A model generated the notes under the pieces. It was not told the origin of the DNA and searched no databases. It saw nothing but the letters and a program-made list of their open reading frames with translations. Below, piece after piece: positions 60,377 through 64,000 of a stretch of DNA of 64,000 nt; position 1 is the first letter of the stretch, and the number at the start of each line of letters is the position of its first letter. Origin of the DNA: Streptomyces sp. NBC_00704 (GTDB lineage Bacteria > Actinomycetota > Actinomycetes > Streptomycetales > Streptomycetaceae); assembly GCF_036226605.1 (NCBI RefSeq), contig NZ_CP109000.1:2848501-2912500 (forward strand). Reading direction: 5' to 3'. Both the position numbers and the translations under genes were made by a program.

Positions 60377-61782
60377 CCAAGGACGTCATCGCCCTCACCC
60401 CCAAGATGCCGGACACCTGGGCTCTGCTGGCCGGCCTGTACGCGGGCGGCCCCCGGACGCGGGTGACCGCCGGATCCGAGGGCGCCGTGCTGCGGCTGTG
60501 CGCCCCGGACGGCAGACCCCTGGTGTCCGTGGAGGCCCCACTGCTCGTCCAGGTCCCCGGGGAGGCCGAACGGCTGCTCGGGCGGGACGTGCCCGTGCCG
60601 TTCTGGTGGACCGAGGCGCGGGCCTCCGGCGCCGTGCCCGAGGCCGAGCGGCTCGCGGGGTCGGTGTGCGGGCGGCTCGCCCTGCTGCTGGGCGGCAGCA
60701 CCTGGCCCGAGACGGCCGCGAGCACCGACGTCGTGGACGTGAGCGCGGTCGTCGCACCCGACGACGGCGGGCCGGTCGTGGACGTCCTCACCGAGAGCAC
60801 GGCCGTCGTCCTGGCCGACCGGCCCGTCCTGGCCCTGACCACCTGGCTCTCCGAACTGCTGCGCGACACCGCGGAGTCGGGCCGCGCCCTGCACCTCGTC
60901 ACCCCGCCGCACGTGCGGCTCAGCGCCCCGGCCCGCGCCACGCTCGTACAGCCGCCCAACCGCTGGGTCGTCCAGGACCCGGCGCAGGGCTATTACGACG
61001 GACTGTCCGGAGCGGTGCTGCGCTGGCAGGACGGGACGTTCGCGCCGGCGGTCGGAGCCGACGGCACGGCCGCGGTCGCCGACGCGTTCGGACGGACGTC
61101 CCCGAGCGCGGAGCGGCAGCTGATCGTGGCGTTCCGTACCGTGCTCCCCGCACAGGAGGACGTCGTCCTGGGCGAAGGCGTGGAGACGGCCTGGCGGGCG
61201 CTCACCGGCTCGCCGCCCGCGGGCTGGGGCACGGCGGAGCCCGTCAACCTGCCGTGGTCGCCGCACAGGCTGACCGGCCTGGCACGCGACCGGGCGCCGG
61301 AGCCCACCCACCTGGTCGTCGCCGGGCACCCCGGCCGGCCCGCGCTGGCGTGGATACGGGTCACCCGGACGACGGCGGGCGTCGAGCAGGACGTCACCCT
61401 GACCCTCGGCCACGGGGCCGACGAGGAGCCGCCGCTGGACGCGATCACGCCCCTCGCGGAGACCCTCGTCGAGCAGCACGGCCTGACGACGATGCTGGTC
61501 TCGGTCCGCCGGGCCTCCCGCGACCTCACCACCGCGCCCGTGCTCCAGGCACCGCCCCTTCCGGTCGCCTTCACTTTGGGCGCGCGGGACGTACGCGACA
61601 TCGGCCTCACCCACGCCCGCCGCCCACCCCTCCCGGTGCGCCCCCTCGCCCTGGGCCCCGCCTCCGCCCCGGCCCTGCACTACCCACTGGGAGACGGCAC
61701 GGACCCGCGCGCCCTCACCGAGCTTCAGCAACTGGCGGCACACCTGCGGGCCGGGATGCCGGGGGCGGAGCGAGAGGCCTGA
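60373..61782 (+). CDS. DUF6177-like protein of the type VII-like locus
   Basis: A 469-residue soluble protein (MTKDVIALTPKMPDTWALLAGLYAGGP, LTTWLSELLRDTAESGRALHLVTPPHVRLS, PPNRWVVQDPAQGYYDGLSGAVLRWQDGTFAP). No membrane helix, signal peptide or known catalytic motif. It matches in style the DUF6177 proteins that I recall next to streptomycete eccC genes. The GTGA overlap with eccC and its place at the end of the run point to a cytoplasmic partner of the ATPase. Confidence 0.65.
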   Translation: MTKDVIALTPKMPDTWALLAGLYAGGPRTRVTAGSEGAVLRLCAPDGRPLVSVEAPLLVQVPGEAERLLGRDVPVPFWWTEARASGAVPEAERLAGSVCGRLALLLGGSTWPETAASTDVVDVSAVVAPDDGGPVVDVLTESTAVVLADRPVLALTTWLSELLRDTAESGRALHLVTPPHVRLSAPARATLVQPPNRWVVQDPAQGYYDGLSGAVLRWQDGTFAPAVGADGTAAVADAFGRTSPSAERQLIVAFRTVLPAQEDVVLGEGVETAWRALTGSPPAGWGTAEPVNLPWSPHRLTGLARDRAPEPTHLVVAGHPGRPALAWIRVTRTTAGVEQDVTLTLGHGADEEPPLDAITPLAETLVEQHGLTTMLVSVRRASRDLTTAPVLQAPPLPVAFTLGARDVRDIGLTHARRPPLPVRPLALGPASAPALHYPLGDGTDPRALTELQQLAAHLRAGMPGAEREA

Positions 61783-61987
61783 GGGCCGCTTCCGCTTCCG
61801 CTCCCGCCGGATCGCCGACGAACAGCGGAGCGAACGAAACAGGCCATCGGCACATGCCAGGCGCATCAAACACCTCCCCGGCGCATTGCATCACTTGTAA
61901 TGAACTCCGCAGGTCAAACGGGTGACAGGGGCAAATCGCCCCCCATGATGTGGTCGTTCCCCACCCCTCCCACAAAGGAGCACGACC

Positions 61988-63202
61988 ATGTCGGAGACAG
62001 CCGAGCCCAACGTCGGCACGTTCACCCTCGGCGCCGCTATCACCGTCGAACCCCCCACCCCGGTCGAGGTCCCGGAACACGAGGACTGGACCCTGCCGAA
62101 CGGCTTCGCCTGGATCTTCCGGGGCGAGGGCAACACCACCCCCGGCAGCCTCGTCCGCCCCGTGATCATGGCCGACGGTTTCAACCTCGGCCGCAGCAAG
62201 CTCGACAAGCTGTATCAGGGCCTGGAGAGCGGCTTCCCCTTCGTCAGCGAGCTGCGCAGCCGCGGCAGAGACGTCATCCTGCTCGGTTTCGAGGAGCGCA
62301 GCGCGTCGATCCTGGACAACGCGCAGGCCGCCGAGGCAGCCATCGTCGAGGCCATCACCCGGCGGCAGGGCAACGCCCCGCTGGTCGTCGGCGGGTTCAG
62401 CATGGGCGGCATCGTCACCCGGTACGCGCTGGCCAAGATGGAGTCCCAGGGGAACCGCCCCCACGAGACCGAGCTGTACTTCTCGTACGACAGCCCCCAC
62501 CGGGGCGCGTCCATCCCCGTCGGCGTGCAGGCGTTCTCGTACTTCATCCCGTTCGCGAACGACTTCGCGAAGCAGATGGACAGCCCGGCGGCGCGTCAGA
62601 TGCTGTGGCGGCACTACGACAAGGACACCGGGAAGATCGGGATCGCCAAGGAGCGCACGGAGTTCCTCGACGCGCTGGCAGAGGTCGGCTGGTGGCCGGC
62701 GGAGCCGCGGAAGATCGCGGTCGCCAACGGCCGCGCCGACGGGGTCGGCCTCCCGGACGTCACGCCCGGGGCCATCGCGCTGCGCATCGCCCAGATCTAC
62801 CCGGGCACCACCTTCTACACCCAGGCCCAGGGCGACGACGTGACGGTCGCCTACCTGAACCGGCGGTTCCCCGCGGCCGAGAAGACCATCACCACCGACG
62901 GCTTCCCGGAGCTGGACGGCGCGCCGGGCGGCACCCTGCACACGTACAAGATCCTCGCCGACGCGATGGAGAAGCTCGGCGGCACGGTGGATCTGCGGCA
63001 CGAGGAGGTGTGCTTCGTGCCGTCGGTGAGCGCGGTCGCCATCCGCGACGTCGACACGCAGGATGCGTTGTACGCGAAGATCACCGAAATGTCCCCGGAA
63101 GAGAGCGAGCTGGACGACTTCGTCTGTTCGTCGACGACCACGCCGCACACCGGGATCACTCGGGAGCTGTGCACCTGGCTGCTGAGCCACCTGCCCGACT
63201 GA
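61988..63202 (+). CDS. Alpha/beta-hydrolase (lipase/esterase-like), no signal peptide
   Basis: A 404-residue protein. RPVIMADGFNLGRSKLDKLYQ is the first strand/oxyanion region and VVGGFSMGGIVTRYALAKM the nucleophile elbow (Ser near residue 140). YDSPHRGASIPVG resembles PGAP1/lipase class enzymes. LHTYKILADAMEKL and the end are helical. The catalytic Asp and His cannot be placed surely. AAAGGAG precedes the ATG. It has its own 205-bp upstream region, so it is probably not part of the secretion operon, though an effector role is conceivable. Confidence 0.7.
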   Translation: MSETAEPNVGTFTLGAAITVEPPTPVEVPEHEDWTLPNGFAWIFRGEGNTTPGSLVRPVIMADGFNLGRSKLDKLYQGLESGFPFVSELRSRGRDVILLGFEERSASILDNAQAAEAAIVEAITRRQGNAPLVVGGFSMGGIVTRYALAKMESQGNRPHETELYFSYDSPHRGASIPVGVQAFSYFIPFANDFAKQMDSPAARQMLWRHYDKDTGKIGIAKERTEFLDALAEVGWWPAEPRKIAVANGRADGVGLPDVTPGAIALRIAQIYPGTTFYTQAQGDDVTVAYLNRRFPAAEKTITTDGFPELDGAPGGTLHTYKILADAMEKLGGTVDLRHEEVCFVPSVSAVAIRDVDTQDALYAKITEMSPEESELDDFVCSSTTTPHTGITRELCTWLLSHLPD

Positions 63203-63229
63203 CCCGCCGCGTCACGTCCGGGCACCACC

Positions 63230-63269
63230 GGGGCCGCCCATCCGCTCACACCTGGCGGAGGGCGGCCCC
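63230..63269. terminator. Terminator between convergent hydrolase and GntR genes
   Basis: GGGGCCGCCC (63230-63239) pairs perfectly with 63260-63269. The stem continues as TCCGC/GCGGA after one bulged base. Nearly 15 bp in total. Confidence 0.75.
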
Positions 63270-63294
63270 TTCGTCACTCCCGGAGCCGGCCGTA

Positions 63295-63567
63295 CTAGGC
63301 AGACGGCTCGGGCGCCTCGGGTGCGGGCGGCAGGGGGTCGGAGACGAATGAACCCCGGGCCCGTACGGTCACCACCAGTCCCCTGTCCCGAAGGATGTCC
63401 AGAGCGCGGCGCACGGTGCCCGGACCGACCTTGTGCTCGTGCGTCATGGTGAGTTCGCCCGGCAGCCTCGTGCCCGGCGGGTACTCACCGGAACGGATCT
63501 TCCGTTCGATGATCGCGGCGAGCTGTTCATAGACGTACTGCGGCGAATCGGGGCTGATCTTGTCCAC
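63295..63567 (-). CDS. Small GntR-family transcriptional regulator
   Basis: A 90-residue protein consisting of little more than a GntR winged HTH: YEQLAAIIERKIRSGEYPPGTRLPGE, then HKVGPGTVRRALDILRDRGLVVTVRARGSFV. There is no effector domain, as in KorSA-type repressors of streptomycete integrative plasmids. GTG 63567 gives the natural domain start. Its divergent promoter has three ACTACC repeats 10 bp apart. Confidence 0.85.
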   Translation of the reverse strand: MDKISPDSPQYVYEQLAAIIERKIRSGEYPPGTRLPGELTMTHEHKVGPGTVRRALDILRDRGLVVTVRARGSFVSDPLPPAPEAPEPSA

Positions 63568-63613
63568 CCGCTGACCGTATGCCGCTACCTTCCACCGCGC
63601 ATTACTTAGTACT

Positions 63614-63639
63614 ACTACCAACCACTACCTACCACTACC
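63614..63639. promoter_or_regulatory. Three ACTACC repeats at exact 10-bp spacing
   Basis: ACTACC at 63614, 63624 and 63634 lie on one face of the helix between divergent genes and overlap the likely GntR promoter. A good candidate operator for the GntR protein. Confidence 0.65.
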
Positions 63640-63670
63640 GCTACTGGGCTAGGCTCCGGAGGACAAAGAC

Positions 63671-63705
63671 GCCCCGGCGGGAAGGGTGAAGGCTTCCGCG
63701 CCGGG
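63671..63705 (+). other. Hairpin in the leader of the rightward gene
   Basis: CCCCGGCG-GGAAG pairs with CTTCC-G-CGCCGGGG, about 13 bp with one bulge, between the promoter region and the ribosome site of the next gene. It could attenuate or stabilise that transcript. Confidence 0.5.
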
Positions 63706-63731
63706 GCTCAGCCGACCCAAGGAGTCGACCT

Positions 63732-63962
63732 GTGCGCAGCCTACTGACCGCGATCCTGAGCTTCTTCCTGCCGCCGCGCGGAGCGCACCGCACGCTCGGG
63801 CCCCCGCCGCTCCCGGCCTCTCCCCCGCAGCCGCGCGCCCGCGCAACCGGGACGCGCCCGCTCCCCACGGATGTGATCCTCGCCGACGGGCTCCCTCTGG
63901 TGCGCCCGTACCTCGTAGCCCTGGGTCACCAGCTCCACGTACCGTCGGGGGCCGTCGCATGA
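63732..63962 (+). CDS. Small hypothetical protein
   Basis: A 76-residue protein with a hydrophobic start (MRSLLTAILSFFLPP), a Pro/Arg-rich middle and the end LADGLPLVRPYLVALGHQL. No family recognised. AAGGAG precedes the GTG by eight bases. It overlaps the next gene by ATGA, so the two are co-translated. Confidence 0.65.
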   Translation: MRSLLTAILSFFLPPRGAHRTLGPPPLPASPPQPRARATGTRPLPTDVILADGLPLVRPYLVALGHQLHVPSGAVA

Positions 63963-64000
63963 GCGCGCGGCGCTTTCGCAGCATCGGCGTCGATCCCGCC
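63959..64000 (+). CDS. Start of an unidentified gene cut by the window edge
   Basis: ATG at 63959 opens MSARRFRSIGVDPA and runs off the window. Too short to identify. Confidence 0.5.
   Translation, partial: MSARRFRSIGVDPA

Noticed and set aside
60373..61782. Assignment of the gene after eccC as EccE or EccB
   Set aside because: It has no membrane helix, whereas EccB and EccE are membrane-anchored.

Overview
The window is chromosomal DNA of a Streptomyces. The base composition is very GC-rich. Genes run in tightly packed runs joined by GTGA/ATGA stop-start overlaps. Chaplin and rodlin genes, which make the fibrous coat of aerial hyphae and spores, are present. From memory, the order long chaplin - short chaplin - divergent rodlin pair, and further on citrate synthase and RecD-like helicase, resembles the SCO27xx region of S. 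coelicolor. No rRNA, tRNA, CRISPR array or insertion sequence was recognised.

Layout. (1) 1-8.8 kb is a + strand exopolysaccharide operon: glycosyltransferase end, initiating sugar-phosphate transferase, Wzy/ligase-type membrane protein, MurJ/Wzx-type flippase, NodB deacetylase, GT4 glycosyltransferase, Wzz-like protein and CelD-type acyltransferase. It is flanked by a secreted GH26 glycanase (-), an ATP-grasp ligase and a flavoprotein (8.8-13.0 kb). (2) 13.0-18.0 kb is a surface-coat cluster: a repeat-rich LPxTG-anchored chaplin, a short chaplin, three rodlins and an LCP ligase. (3) 18.1-24.4 kb holds an ABC permease beside a protein fusing an alpha/beta hydrolase to an ABC ATPase, an APC permease and a Rpn/YhgA-like nuclease. 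(4) 24.4-31.6 kb is a myo-inositol catabolic cluster (iolA, iolD, iolB, an aldolase, iolC) with a divergent IolE-like gene. (5) 31.9-36.0 kb has a small HTH protein, a zinc alcohol dehydrogenase and a copper chaperone/ATPase pair under a CsoR-type operator. (6) 36.0-37.2 kb is a 1.1-kb gene-free stretch with several RNA-like hairpins and an array of eight 46-47-bp repeats. (7) 37.2-41.5 kb has citrate synthase, RecD2 helicase and a small secreted SH3-like protein. (8) 41.7-47.6 kb is a ribose operon: LacI regulator, RbsA, an unusual RbsC-RbsB fusion, RbsK and RbsD.

(9) 47.8-61.8 kb is the most interesting part, a type VII secretion-like locus. It starts with small helical WXG100/ESAT-6-like proteins. 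A 712-residue polymorphic-toxin candidate follows, whose C-terminal end and next genes are visibly less GC-rich than their surroundings. Three candidate immunity genes come next (pentapeptide repeat, YwqK/MORN type, Imm49). The machine genes follow: EccD-like membrane protein, a MinD/ParA-type ATPase and a three-ATPase EccC, with a conserved-looking partner downstream. EccB, EccE and mycosin are not in the window. A 27-codon micro-ORF links the MinD-like gene and eccC by stop-start overlaps on both sides. (10) 62.0-64.0 kb has a cytoplasmic-looking serine hydrolase, a small GntR regulator with 10-bp-phased repeats in its promoter, and two small genes running off the edge.

Functional assignments rest on motifs read by eye and family knowledge; no database search was run.
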